Shown: piece after piece, positions 1 through 10,047 of the stretch
Layout: each line of letters begins with the position of its first letter
How positions within the stretch are numbered: the stretch's first letter is position 1
Source of the DNA: Bacillota bacterium
GTDB lineage: Bacteria; Bacillota; UBA4882; UBA8346
Length of the DNA stretch: 58,779 nucleotides
Direction of reading: 5' to 3'
NCBI GenBank assembly: GCA_023402395.1
Contig: JAEYGI010000034.1
Coordinates: 1-58,779, forward strand
Made by a program: the position numbers and the translations under genes
The notes under the pieces: model-generated
The model's input: only the letters and a program-made list of their open reading frames with translations
Databases searched by the model: none
What the model was told of the DNA's origin: nothing

Positions 1-60
1 TGAGAACCTCCTGTTTTTGAGATTTTCTTTCGACAATTAAATCTTAACAGGTGGTTCTTT
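1..60 (-). promoter_or_regulatory. Leader hairpin and SD of an off-window minus-strand gene
   Basis: On the minus strand an AGGAGGT ribosome binding site lies at 6-12, pointing to a gene that starts just beyond the left edge. The SD sits inside an inverted repeat: positions 3-15 pair with 46-58 (13 bp, one mismatch), with an inner stem of 20-25 with 39-44. The loop contains TTCGACAA (29-36), which on the minus strand matches the Spo0A box TTGTCGAA. The structure could mask the SD. On the plus strand the right arm is followed by a run of T. The gene itself is not visible, so the role is inferred. Confidence 0.4.
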
Positions 61-135
61 TTTGTTCAAACTCCGTTTCCTTTATTACAGGAATGTTTGT
101 AGCCGGGTCGTTCACGGACCGGTCGGCAATCTCAA

Positions 136-163
136 CCCACCTCCCCCACCCCCAAAAACCCCC
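136..163 (-). other. G-rich tract flanking repeat array 1 (G-quadruplex-capable)
   Basis: The plus strand is almost only C with short A/T breaks. The minus strand therefore has runs of five, five and five G and further shorter runs, separated by 1-5 bases. The same tract flanks array 2 at 29184-29209. This spacing is compatible with a G-quadruplex in DNA, or in RNA read from the minus strand. It lies directly beside the first repeat unit. Confidence 0.45.
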
Positions 164-164
164 G

Positions 165-647
165 CTCCAACCGGAGGCGCCCTATCCCCAGCCGATCTGG
201 CTTCCCGATCGGCTGGAGCAATACCTGCCCCAATTGACCCAGCTCCCAGATCAACTGAAGCGACCCTGCCCCCATCTGGAGCAACTACTACTCCAACTGA
301 TCCTGCTCCCCGATCATCTGGAGCGCGCCTTCCCCCAACTGAAGGAATACTTTTTTCAAATGAAGCTCCAACATTTCCATCTGAAGGAACACTTCCTTCA
401 AATGATCCTCTAATATTTCGATCTGGAAAAACAGTTCCTTCAAATGAAAATCTAATATTTCCACATGAAACGGCTCCTGCTCCACATGAAGATCTAATAT
501 TTCCACTTGGAGCGACACCCGCTCCAGATGAAGCGGCCTCGCCCCCATCTGATCCAACCCTGTTCTCAATTGATCGGGCACCCGGATCAGTTGTGACAAC
601 GCCCGAATCAACCGCATCAAGCCCCCGATCAATTACACCACCTAACG
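165..647. repeat. Array 1: 23 degenerate 21-bp units with CANNTG core
   Basis: Units start every 21 bp from 165 to 627 without a single indel. Nearly every unit has a palindromic CANNTG core (CAACTG, CATCTG, CAAATG, CACATG and similar) at unit positions 4-9, often within GATC-N-TGATC-like context. The middle units (about 9-16) are AT-rich and the flanking ones GC-rich. Several frames are open because 21 is a multiple of 3. The most protein-like is on the minus strand (starting TTG at 632 after AGGTGG), with leucine heptads but two adjacent TAG stops near 285. Whether the array is coding, a DNA-binding platform or an RNA is unresolved. Array 2 is collinear with it unit by unit. Confidence 0.8.
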
Positions 648-649
648 CC

Positions 650-681
650 AAAGACCCCGGTTCACTGAACCCGGGGTCTTT
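650..681. terminator. Strong hairpin bordering array 1
   Basis: AAAGACCCCGG at the left pairs with CCGGGGTCTTT at the right, giving a stem of about 15 bp with a very short loop. The plus side continues TCGATTTCG, so the U-tract is weak in that direction. On the minus side the hairpin follows ylbJ at a distance and precedes the array. It may end ylbJ transcription. Confidence 0.5.
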
Positions 682-940
682 CGATTTCGCCAAAGTCACA
701 TAACTTTGCACCGCCAAGTAAAGGAATCCATCTTCAGTCACTCGAAACCTGTCCGGCGCTTCAACTTTCACAGCGCCGGGAGGAGCCTTGCCGGACCGTG
801 ACCACGGACGGTTACAGTTAAGGCGCAGGCCGGATGCCGTAGCGCCTGAATTGGTTGAACTTTCAGTTCAACATTCGCGTCGTCAAAAGCGAGGAGTTCT
901 TGGCGCGACCCCGCATTCCAACCCTTTCCGGCAGTTTCGC
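682..940. other. Intergenic region between array 1 and ylbJ
   Basis: No gene is convincing here. Two short perfect inverted repeats are visible: 753-760 with 772-779 (CCGGCGCT/AGCGCCGG) and 854-861 with 865-872 (GTTGAACT/AGTTCAAC). Either could be a 3' structure of ylbJ, which ends at 941 on the minus strand. Confidence 0.4.
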
Positions 941-2176
941 TCACCCCGCCTTTTTCGTTACACGCACCAGGGCAAACCGCTTCGACAGATAGACCCCGAG
1001 CGAACAGGCGAGCAGTATCCCCAGGATCATCAGGAGCTGCGCGCCAGAAAAAACAATCCGGTTCACCGGGTCAAACTTGGGGGCGGCCGGAAGCGCCCGC
1101 GCCACCGGCGCCATCACCGGGGACAGCGGCCCCATGAGCACCCAGGTGAAAAAAGCGGCAAACAGTCCGTGCAGGAAGCGGCCGATTACATACGGCCCCA
1201 TCCGGATATCGGTGTCATGAATCACGCTCGCCACCTGGCAATGAACGGACAACCCGCTCCAGGCAATGATCCAGCTGGCAATCATCATCATATCGGTGAC
1301 GGGCGCCCCGCTTTGACTGGTCACCATCGCCCCCAGGTCAATTTCGAGAATCCCGTTGAAAACCGCGGCCGCCAGCTTCGGGTCAATCCCGAACAGATGC
1401 AGGATCCCGCCGAGAACCGGCATGATCAGCCCCATCACCTTGAAGACGGTCAGCATGCGGACCATCACCGCGAACAGCGTAATAAAGCCGCCGATCATCA
1501 GCAGCGTGCTGATCGATTCCTTTACCGCGTCCCCCATCAGCTGGCCGAACGGCCGGCCGTCCTCCCGCCGCGCCTCAAATAACGCCCGCAGCGCCCGCCG
1601 GAACATTCCTTTCCGGACCGCCGCCTCCGCTTGCCGGGCCTCCGGTTCGGGATGATTCCGATAATACTTAAAAACCACCCCCACGGTAAAACTGGAGACA
1701 TAATGGGCAATCGCCAAAATCACGCCCAGATCGGGCCGGCCGAACATGCCGACCGCCACCGCGCCAAAAATAAACAAGGGGTCCGCCGTATTGGTAAAGG
1801 AAAGCAACCGTTCGCCCTCCACCCGGCTGCACATGCCGCTCCGCCGGAACTTCCCGGTGATGACCGCATCCATGGGATATCCCGCCGCCAAGCCCATCGA
1901 GAGCGCGAACGCGCCGACGCCCGGCACGTTAAAAAGCGGCCGCATCAACGGCTCCAGCAACACTCCGATAAAATGAACCACGCCCATTCCCATCATGATC
2001 TCGGACAATACAAAAAACGGCAACAACGACGGGAGCACGATCTCCCAGAATACCCGCAACCCGGCTACCGCCGCTTCCACGCCTTCCTTCGGATAGATTA
2101 CCAGCGATAAAGTGAACAATGTCACCAATGCCGCGCCGATTAATCCGTTGACTCGTTTCAGAAATAAGACGCGCAT
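941..2176 (-). CDS. ylbJ: Sporulation integral membrane protein YlbJ
   Basis: This 411-residue polytopic membrane protein matches the length and pattern of the YlbJ family, whose members carry nucleoside-recognition/gate-type membrane domains and are needed for spore formation in Bacillus. The N-terminus starts with a membrane segment at about residues 10-28. Family-like stretches include ILPSLLPFF-type (here EIVLPSLLPFFVLSEI, about 45-60), SMGLAAGYPMDA (about 93-104) and the central GGFITLF segment. The last membrane segment is near the C-terminus, followed by a basic tail (KKAG). In Bacillus ylbJ is expressed in the mother cell under sigma-E; no such promoter could be assigned here. It is transcribed away from the divergent methyltransferase gene. 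The assignment is from family recognition, and the biochemical role remains unknown in the literature I know. Confidence 0.85.
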   Translation of the reverse strand: MRVLFLKRVNGLIGAALVTLFTLSLVIYPKEGVEAAVAGLRVFWEIVLPSLLPFFVLSEIMMGMGVVHFIGVLLEPLMRPLFNVPGVGAFALSMGLAAGYPMDAVITGKFRRSGMCSRVEGERLLSFTNTADPLFIFGAVAVGMFGRPDLGVILAIAHYVSSFTVGVVFKYYRNHPEPEARQAEAAVRKGMFRRALRALFEARREDGRPFGQLMGDAVKESISTLLMIGGFITLFAVMVRMLTVFKVMGLIMPVLGGILHLFGIDPKLAAAVFNGILEIDLGAMVTSQSGAPVTDMMMIASWIIAWSGLSVHCQVASVIHDTDIRMGPYVIGRFLHGLFAAFFTWVLMGPLSPVMAPVARALPAAPKFDPVNRIVFSGAQLLMILGILLACSLGVYLSKRFALVRVTKKAG

Positions 2177-2332
2177 CCATCATCCTCCCCGAAACCCAAT
2201 CGCCTTATTTTTTAAATATATTGCGCTCCGGCACTGGATAGACTCTGATTCCGCCAATTCGGCCGGGCGGCCAATCGAAAGGAATGAGATGGAACTTGAA
2301 TGAATATAACAGAAAATAAAAGAAAATAGTGC

Positions 2333-2361
2333 TTGACTGACGGAAGTTAAAACCGTATAAT
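2333..2361 (+). promoter_or_regulatory. Sigma-A promoter of the HTH-methyltransferase gene
   Basis: TTGACT (2333-2338) and TATAAT (2356-2361) are separated by exactly 17 bases. The first possible ATG of the downstream frame (2360) lies inside the -10 box, so it cannot be the translated start. Confidence 0.8.
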
Positions 2362-2392
2362 GGAAAAAACATCGTTAGTAAGGGTAATGCAT

Positions 2393-3232
2393 ATGCCGGA
2401 GCAATCGAATCTGGATACCAGCAAAGACGTACTGACCCTGGAAGAAGCCAGCCAGCTGTTTCAGGTCAGCACCAAAACCTTTCTCAAGCTGCTGCGCGAG
2501 GAAAACCTACCCGCCCGGAAAGTCGGCCGGGAATGGCGTTTCTCCCGAACCGCCCTGCTGCAGTGGATCGCTTCCGGCCAATCCCGGGATTACGCCGCCT
2601 TTGAGGACGAGAACCGGGCTTACTTCACCCAGGTCGCGCCGGTCTACGACGAGATGCGGAAAGGCTGTTACGGCGAGGCGCTTCAGGAGATCATCCTCTC
2701 CCACTATCCGCCCAAACCGGGTTCGGCTGTGGCCGATATCGGGACCGGCACCGGCTATCTGGCCAAAGCCCTGGCCCGTCAGGCCGGCCGGGTGACCGCC
2801 ATCGATCTTTCCACCGCCATGCTGGAAGTGGCCGGTAATGAGCTGCATCAGACCGGCATCGCCAATGTGGATCTGATCGAAGGCGACGCGCACGACTTGC
2901 CGCTCCCCGACGCTTCCCAGGAGGCGATCTACGCCAACCTCCTGCTGCATCATTTGATCGAACCGGGAGCGGCCATCCGGGAGATGTACCGGATCCTCAG
3001 TCCGGGCGGCAGGGTCGTGATCTCCGACGTCAAAACCCATTCCCATCAATGGGTCAAGACGGAAAAATTCGACCTCTGGCTAGGGTTCGATCCGGCGGAG
3101 ATCGAGGGGTGGCTTGCCGGGGCCGGTTTCCGGGACGTGGCCGTCACCCATCTCGGTTGCAATTGCCGGACCTCGAACAAGGCCGGCCAAACCGTGGAAA
3201 TTCCGATGTTTCTGGCAACCGGGGTAAAATAA
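2393..3232 (+). CDS. HTH (excisionase-type) fused to class I SAM methyltransferase
   Basis: The protein of about 279 residues has an N-terminal excisionase/MerR-like helix-turn-helix (TLEEASQLFQVSTKTFLKLL, then KVGREWRFSRTALLQWI). A class I methyltransferase domain follows from about residue 75, with motif I ADIGTGTGYLAKALA and the usual LLLHHL and PGGRVVISDV segments. It probably methylates a small molecule; the substrate is unknown. I chose ATG 2393 because AAGGG at 2381-2385 region lies about 8 bases upstream and the earlier ATG at 2360 overlaps the promoter -10 box. ATG 2387 is possible. The gene stands alone between ylbJ and the leu operon. Confidence 0.8.
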   Translation: MPEQSNLDTSKDVLTLEEASQLFQVSTKTFLKLLREENLPARKVGREWRFSRTALLQWIASGQSRDYAAFEDENRAYFTQVAPVYDEMRKGCYGEALQEIILSHYPPKPGSAVADIGTGTGYLAKALARQAGRVTAIDLSTAMLEVAGNELHQTGIANVDLIEGDAHDLPLPDASQEAIYANLLLHHLIEPGAAIREMYRILSPGGRVVISDVKTHSHQWVKTEKFDLWLGFDPAEIEGWLAGAGFRDVAVTHLGCNCRTSNKAGQTVEIPMFLATGVK

Positions 3233-3249
3233 ATTAACGCCGGCAGCAT

Positions 3250-3291
3250 TTTAAATTGAACATCTTAAATTGAACATCGAGGTGAATTATT
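3250..3291 (+). repeat. Short direct repeat in the leuC leader
   Basis: TTAAATTGAACATC occurs twice in tandem just before the leuC ribosome binding site (GAGGTG at about 3280). It could be a recent slippage duplication. No T-box or other leucine control element was recognised in this 60-base gap. Confidence 0.5.
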
Positions 3292-4556
<1,265 letters not shown>

Positions 4557-4560
<4 letters not shown>

Positions 4561-5057
4561 GCATCATTCAAGGCACTGTCTGGAAGTTCGGCAACGACGT
4601 CGACACCGACCTGATCATCCCCGCCCGTTATCTCAATACCAGCGACCCCAAGGAATTGGCCGCTCACTGCATGGAGGACGCCGATCCCGGCTTTGCCGGC
4701 AAAGTCCGGCCGGGCGAACTGATCGTCGCCGGCAAAAACTTCGGCTGCGGCAGCTCCCGCGAGCACGCGCCGCTCGCCATCAAGTCAGCCGAAGTGGCGG
4801 CGGTGATCGCCGCTTCCTTTGCCCGCATTTTCTACCGGAACGCCATCAACATCGGCCTGCCAATTCTGGAGTCTCCTGAAGCCGCAGCCGCCATTGCTCA
4901 TGGGCACCAAGTCGAGGTCGACCTGACCAGCGGCAAGATCACCGACCTGACCACCGGCCAGGAGTTCCAGGCCGCGCCCTTCCCCGAGTTTATGCAGGAG
5001 TTGATCACGTCGGGCGGGTTGATCGAATATGTGAAGCGCCGGGTCGCTTCCAAATAA
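4557..5057 (+). CDS. leuD: 3-isopropylmalate dehydratase small subunit
   Basis: This 166-residue swivel-domain subunit pairs with LeuC. Family signatures are VWKFGNDVDTDLIIPARYL at the N-terminus and GKNFGCGSSREHAP at about residues 60-75, which contacts the substrate. Its length fits the short LeuD2 type that goes with the 420-residue LeuC. The start overlaps the leuC stop by 4 bases. leuB follows after 23 bases, so leuC-leuD-leuB form one operon. Confidence 0.96.
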
Positions 5058-5080
5058 AAACTTTTTTGGAGGGTTGCGCC

Positions 5081-6148
<1,068 letters not shown>

Positions 6149-6151
6149 AAA

Positions 6152-6200
6152 AGTTATAGAGTATAAACCCGGCCTTTGGCCGGGTTTATACTCTATAACT
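6152..6200. repeat. Perfect 23-bp-stem palindrome after leuB
   Basis: Positions 6152-6174 are perfectly complementary to 6178-6200 with a 3-base TTT loop. The inner part (AACCCGGCC/GGCCGGGTT) resembles the hairpin of the GATAAAGTC element at 24001-24020 and 53615-53767. The following CTCAAAGAAGCAAGCG also looks like the right flank of that hairpin there. No U-tract follows, so it is not a standard terminator, although it could stop leu transcripts or protect their 3' ends. Confidence 0.75.
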
Positions 6201-6295
6201 CAAAGAAGCAAGCGTAAAGGGATCTATCTGGGAGAAAAAGCTTTACATACTAAAAATAGTAAAAGCAAAACAAATTCCATCCGCTCATCCTCTCG

Positions 6296-6379
6296 GATCA
6301 ACTGGAGCGCACTTCTATCCATCTGATCCAACACTCCGATCAACTGATCCGCGCTCCGATCGCCGCCTCTGATCAGAAG
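6296..6379. repeat. Array 4: four units of the 21-bp CANNTG repeat
   Basis: Units start at 6296, 6317, 6338 and 6359 (GATCAACTGGAGC, ATCCATCTGATCC, GATCAACTGATCC and a degenerate one). The sequence and period are those of arrays 1-3, but the block is very short. It lies between the leuB palindrome and the terpene synthase gene. No gene is seen in the rest of 6201-6529. Confidence 0.7.
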
Positions 6380-6529
6380 TCAAAAACTACGGGCCGCATT
6401 CCCGGCTTCCTTGCCGAACCGCCCGATGCCCGGATTTTTGAATTGCCAGGGCCCCTCCCTGGAACACTATATACGCAAAATCAGCCAAGACAACCATTCC
6501 CGGTACCCGCCCGCCGACTCCATCCGGAG

Positions 6530-7588
6530 GTGAGACCCATCGGTCACGGCTTCAAGCTGGTTCTCCAATTGGTAACCCAAGTGTTCCCCCTGGTCGACCG
6601 GGAGCTTCACGGCTGGCGTTTCCGGGCCGAAGCCATCGCCGATCCGGCCTTGCGCGAGCAAGCTCTGGCCAGCATCGCGGCCAAGCGCTTTCATTGCCAG
6701 GGCGGCAGCGTTTACGCCTTATATCCCGGAAGCGACACCCGGGCCGCGGTCCGGTTCATTGTCGCCTTTCAGACCATTAGCGATTTCCTCGACAACCTTT
6801 GCGACCGGGCCGGCGTCTCTGATGAAACCGCCTTTCGCCGCTTGCACCACTCACTCCTGGACGCAGTAGATTCCGCCGCGGCGCCTCGCGACTATTATCA
6901 AGATTATCCGTTGGGCGGGGACGGCGGGTACCTCGATTCCCTGGTCCGCGAGTGCCAATACCATCTGACCGCCCTGCCCGCCTTTGACCGGGTCGCGCCG
7001 ACCATCCGCCGCTATATCGGACTTTATTCCGATCTGCAAAGCCTGAAGCATCTCGATCCCGCCGTCCGGGAAGGGCGGATGCGGACCTGGGGCCGTTCCA
7101 AGCTCGGCGCTTACCCCGGAATCTCTCTTTGGGAGTTCAGCGCGGCCTGTGGCTCAACCCTTGGCATTTTTCTGCTGCTCGCGGCCGCCGGCGACGCCCG
7201 GCTGAGCAGCGCCGAGGTCGCCGCCATGGATGCGGCCTACTTCCCCTGGATCGGCGGACTGCACATACTGCTCGATTACTATATTGACGCCGCCGAAGAC
7301 CGCGAACACGGCGATCTCAACTTTACCGCCTATTACCGCGACATGACCGAATGCCGGGAACGGCTGGCTTGTTTTATCGGGCAATCAATGCGGCTCGCCG
7401 GCGGCCTCCCCCACCCCGGCTTCCATCAGACCGTGGTTCGCGGCCTGCTCGCGCTGTACCTGTCCGACCCCAAGGCGCTGGCGCCCAGGATCAAAAAAAC
7501 CACCGCGTTTTTATTGAAACAGGGCGGCCATAAAGCCGCGCTCTATCAAAAAACCTGCCGGTGGCTGCGAAAAACGGGTTGGATTTAA
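6530..7588 (+). CDS. ytpB: Tetraprenyl-beta-curcumene synthase family protein (YtpB/DUF2600)
   Basis: The family cyclises long-chain prenyl diphosphates such as heptaprenyl/tetraprenyl substrates to sesquarterpene precursors. Diagnostic stretches are FHCQGGSVYALYPG, the Asp-rich ISDFLDNLCD and DYYIDAAEDREHGDLNF near the C-terminal third. The start is uncertain. A perfect SD, GGAGGTGA (6526-6533), lies eight bases before an in-frame ATC at 6539, while the in-frame GTG at 6530 overlaps that SD; a TTG at 6443 has no SD. Homology begins only about ten residues after 6539. The stop overlaps the stop of the convergent transporter gene. The polyprenyl synthase at 10467 could supply the substrate. 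Confidence 0.85.
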   Translation: MRPIGHGFKLVLQLVTQVFPLVDRELHGWRFRAEAIADPALREQALASIAAKRFHCQGGSVYALYPGSDTRAAVRFIVAFQTISDFLDNLCDRAGVSDETAFRRLHHSLLDAVDSAAAPRDYYQDYPLGGDGGYLDSLVRECQYHLTALPAFDRVAPTIRRYIGLYSDLQSLKHLDPAVREGRMRTWGRSKLGAYPGISLWEFSAACGSTLGIFLLLAAAGDARLSSAEVAAMDAAYFPWIGGLHILLDYYIDAAEDREHGDLNFTAYYRDMTECRERLACFIGQSMRLAGGLPHPGFHQTVVRGLLALYLSDPKALAPRIKKTTAFLLKQGGHKAALYQKTCRWLRKTGWI

Positions 7589-8499
7589 AACCACATCCCC
7601 CGGATCAAATCCCAAACAACAACCATGATTCCCAAACCAATCACTCCGGCAAAATACTTCCGGACCTTCCGCCCGCCAAAAAAACGCGAGACATATACCC
7701 CCAGTTGCACGCCGCTTAATGATCCCACCAGCAGCAACACCACCAGGCCGATCTCCACGTGGTTCTGCAGCGCGTGCCGGAGCGCGCCGTATCCGGAGGC
7801 AAACATGATTTGAAAAGCACTGGTGCCCACGGCCACGGCGGTAGGCACGCCCAGCGCATAGACGAGCAGCGGGAAATTGATAAAACCGCCGCCCACACCA
7901 AGCAGTCCGGTAAGGATGCCCACCACGAAACTTAAGGATAATGGGGTCCAAAGGCTCAGCGACGGAATCCGGGATTGCGGAAACGCCAGCCGCGGAGCGA
8001 TCCCGTGCCGCCGTAGATTTTTGACAAAGGAGGATGCCACTTCGTCGTCAGCCACGGCGCTTGAGGTTTCGCGCCAAATGCAGACGGCCACAACGGACAT
8101 CAGCGCCAGAAACAAGCCGCTCATAATTAAATCCAAGACGGGAAAAGGACGGGAATTAAGAGTGATCTCCCGTATGGCGCTGAACAATTTCAACAGCCTG
8201 ACTCCGACCTCAGTCCCGGCCAGAGCGCCCCCGGCCATAATGATCCCCATCAACGGATCGACATTTTTATTTTGCCAATGTTTCCAGGCCGAAAACGAGC
8301 CGGTAATAAAGATCATTAATAAACCGCTCCCCACCGCGATCGGATAAGGTATGCCGTAGCCGATTTTTAACAACGGAGTCAATAAAAAGCCGCCTCCGGC
8401 GCCAAACATGCCGGTCAATATCCCGATAAAAATGCCCAACAAGATCAAACCCGGCCACCAGACTTCGATTTGGGCCAAAGGAAGATGAATCAGTCCCAT
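7585..8499 (-). CDS. Sulfite exporter TauE/SafE family membrane protein
   Basis: This is a membrane protein of about 304 residues with the duplicated glycine-rich motif of the TauE/SafE (DUF81) family: GILTGMFGAGGGFLLTPLL in the first half and GILTGLLGVGGGFINFPLL in the second. The family moves small organic sulfur or sulfite anions, and the substrate here is unknown. The ATG at 8499 was chosen because AAAGGAG precedes it by eight bases; the reading frame extends 18 codons further upstream without an SD. It converges on the terpene synthase gene with overlapping stop codons. Confidence 0.88.
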   Translation of the reverse strand: MGLIHLPLAQIEVWWPGLILLGIFIGILTGMFGAGGGFLLTPLLKIGYGIPYPIAVGSGLLMIFITGSFSAWKHWQNKNVDPLMGIIMAGGALAGTEVGVRLLKLFSAIREITLNSRPFPVLDLIMSGLFLALMSVVAVCIWRETSSAVADDEVASSFVKNLRRHGIAPRLAFPQSRIPSLSLWTPLSLSFVVGILTGLLGVGGGFINFPLLVYALGVPTAVAVGTSAFQIMFASGYGALRHALQNHVEIGLVVLLLVGSLSGVQLGVYVSRFFGGRKVRKYFAGVIGLGIMVVVWDLIRGMWF

Positions 8500-8838
8500 G
8501 ATGTTGGCTCCTTTATTCCAAAATGAACCGCTGCCGATGTCGCGCTGTCTCATTTCGAACTAATACGGACAGCGCGACAAAACTTTATTTCCATTATGGA
8601 CATAAATGTTCTTATTTTCTCAGCCCCCATATCGATGACACAATCCTTCGATCCGGCTCAAAACGTTCGTGAATCGGTTTAAAGGCATTTAACTGCAAAT
8701 TTAGTTAATTGTCATCTAAAGAAATGCGGTGATGACAAACGGTTAATGTTCGATTATTTCCATTTTGGTCAAAATTAGAGTAAAAAAAAGAACACCTACG
8801 TATCAGATTTACCATGGATGTGGACAATTGTCAATACC
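8500..8838. other. Intergenic region, no gene seen
   Basis: The AT-rich part at 8580-8800 probably holds the promoter of the TauE/SafE gene (minus strand) and the 3' end of the ROK gene. No convincing ORF, terminator hairpin or known RNA was recognised. Confidence 0.4.
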
Positions 8839-10047
8839 CTAGTCAATGGACCCGATGATCCGTTCGATGACCAATGCCGCCGCTCCGACAGCAATGGCGC
8901 TGTCTCCGAAAAAGCCTTCCCGCTTGAAAGGAATCCGGTTTTCATGCAGATAGATGCATTTCTTTTGCGCCACCTCCGTTGCAACCGCAAAAAACAGCTG
9001 GGAATGCTTGACCAGGGGGCCGCTGATCACAACCAAGCCGGGGTTTAATAAATTGATATAATTAGCCAACCCGGTTCCCAAAATCGTCGCCGCGCTTGAA
9101 ATAACTTCCCGGGCCAATTCGTCATTGGACTCAGCCAGGAGGCAAACGTCCCGGTAATCGATATCTTCCGGCGGTTTCGCTATTTTCGACTTCCGGCCTT
9201 TCTTCAATTCGGAGCCGAAACGCCCCGCAATCGCCGGAATCGACGAATAACATTCGATGCAGCCGAAATTGCCGCAATCGCAACGCTCGCCGTCGACATC
9301 GATGATCATGTGGCCGAGCGTATCCTCGGCGTCATTGGTTGTCCTGACAATGGTCCCGGCAGCGATGAAGCCTGACATGATGCCGATCCCGCAATTGATA
9401 TACGCCATCTTCTCCAGATTTCTGCCGCATCCCCAAAAGTACTCGGCCACCGCCGCCATATTTACTCCGATGTCCATTACCACCGGCAAACCGGTCTTTT
9501 CCTCCAGCAGATCCCGGATCGGCGTGTTGAGCCAACCCGGCGCCGGGAACTTGCGGGGATTGAGAATCACCCCTTTTTTGCGATCCAGGGGGCCGATGGC
9601 GCCGACCCCGACTCCGATCACCCGCTCCTTAGCGATTCGCAATTCCGACAGTTGGCCGTCGATCGCTGCGGCGATTCGATCCGCTGTCGCCGCCGGAGTC
9701 AGCGATTGATCCATCGGAAAACGCGTCTGGCCAAGGATTTCCATTTTGAAATTACTGATAATAACCTGGACATAGGTTCTGGTGAGCGCCACCCCCACGA
9801 TAAAATCCCTAAAACGGTTTACGTCAAATAAAACCGGCTTTCTACCCCGGATTGATTCCTCGATTCCCGATTGAACGATTAATCCGGCGGCTTCCAGCGG
9901 TTGCATCATCCGGTTGAGGGTGGTTAATTTCATCTTGGCGAGTTCTTGTAGACTATTTTTAGAGATCGGCCCTTTTTTCTGGATTAAGTCAAACAGTCTT
10001 TGGCTCTCGTTGCTTAAATTGCGCAACGTCTCATCGGTTTTTTCCAT
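8839..10047 (-). CDS. ROK family transcriptional regulator/sugar kinase-like protein
   Basis: About 402 residues. An N-terminal winged helix (LFDLIQKKGPISKNSLQELAKMKLTTLNRMMQPLEAAGLI) is followed by a ROK domain with the ATPase-type VGVGVGAIGPLD and NCGIGIMSGF stretches. The zinc motif CDCGNFGCIEC follows GHMIIDVDGE. The architecture is that of XylR/NagC-type repressors that sense a sugar or sugar phosphate. The ATG at 10047 has GGAGGG upstream and is preferred over an upstream in-frame start. No sugar operon adjoins it, so the effector cannot be guessed. Confidence 0.88.
   Translation of the reverse strand: MEKTDETLRNLSNESQRLFDLIQKKGPISKNSLQELAKMKLTTLNRMMQPLEAAGLIVQSGIEESIRGRKPVLFDVNRFRDFIVGVALTRTYVQVIISNFKMEILGQTRFPMDQSLTPAATADRIAAAIDGQLSELRIAKERVIGVGVGAIGPLDRKKGVILNPRKFPAPGWLNTPIRDLLEEKTGLPVVMDIGVNMAAVAEYFWGCGRNLEKMAYINCGIGIMSGFIAAGTIVRTTNDAEDTLGHMIIDVDGERCDCGNFGCIECYSSIPAIAGRFGSELKKGRKSKIAKPPEDIDYRDVCLLAESNDELAREVISSAATILGTGLANYINLLNPGLVVISGPLVKHSQLFFAVATEVAQKKCIYLHENRIPFKREGFFGDSAIAVGAAALVIERIIGSID

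Noticed and set aside
375..520. TAA in the plus-strand leucine frame read as a sense codon
   Set aside because: TAA recurs at the same unit position in all arrays, which is curious, but the core genes of the window use TAA as a normal stop (for example leuD and rpsR), so reassignment is not supported.
165..647. CRISPR array
   Set aside because: The units are degenerate, contiguous and 21 bp long without separate spacers or leader, and no cas genes are in the window.
62..703. Proline/threonine-rich 213-codon frame on the plus strand through array 1 (and similar in arrays 2 and 3)
   Set aside because: The frame is open because a 21-bp repeat keeps every frame periodic. There is no SD, the start is a TTG, and array 2 has no start in this frame. 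I do not list it as a gene.
112..771. Glycine-rich 219-codon frame on the minus strand through array 1
   Set aside because: It runs through the strong hairpin at 650-681 and has no SD; low-complexity composition follows from the repeat.
788..1582. 264-codon plus-strand frame opposite ylbJ
   Set aside because: It is a shadow of the GC-rich ylbJ gene, with His/Arg/Gln-rich composition and no SD.
3232..3291. T-box or leucine attenuator before leuC
   Set aside because: The gap is only 60 bases, with a short direct repeat and no stem or specifier loop.
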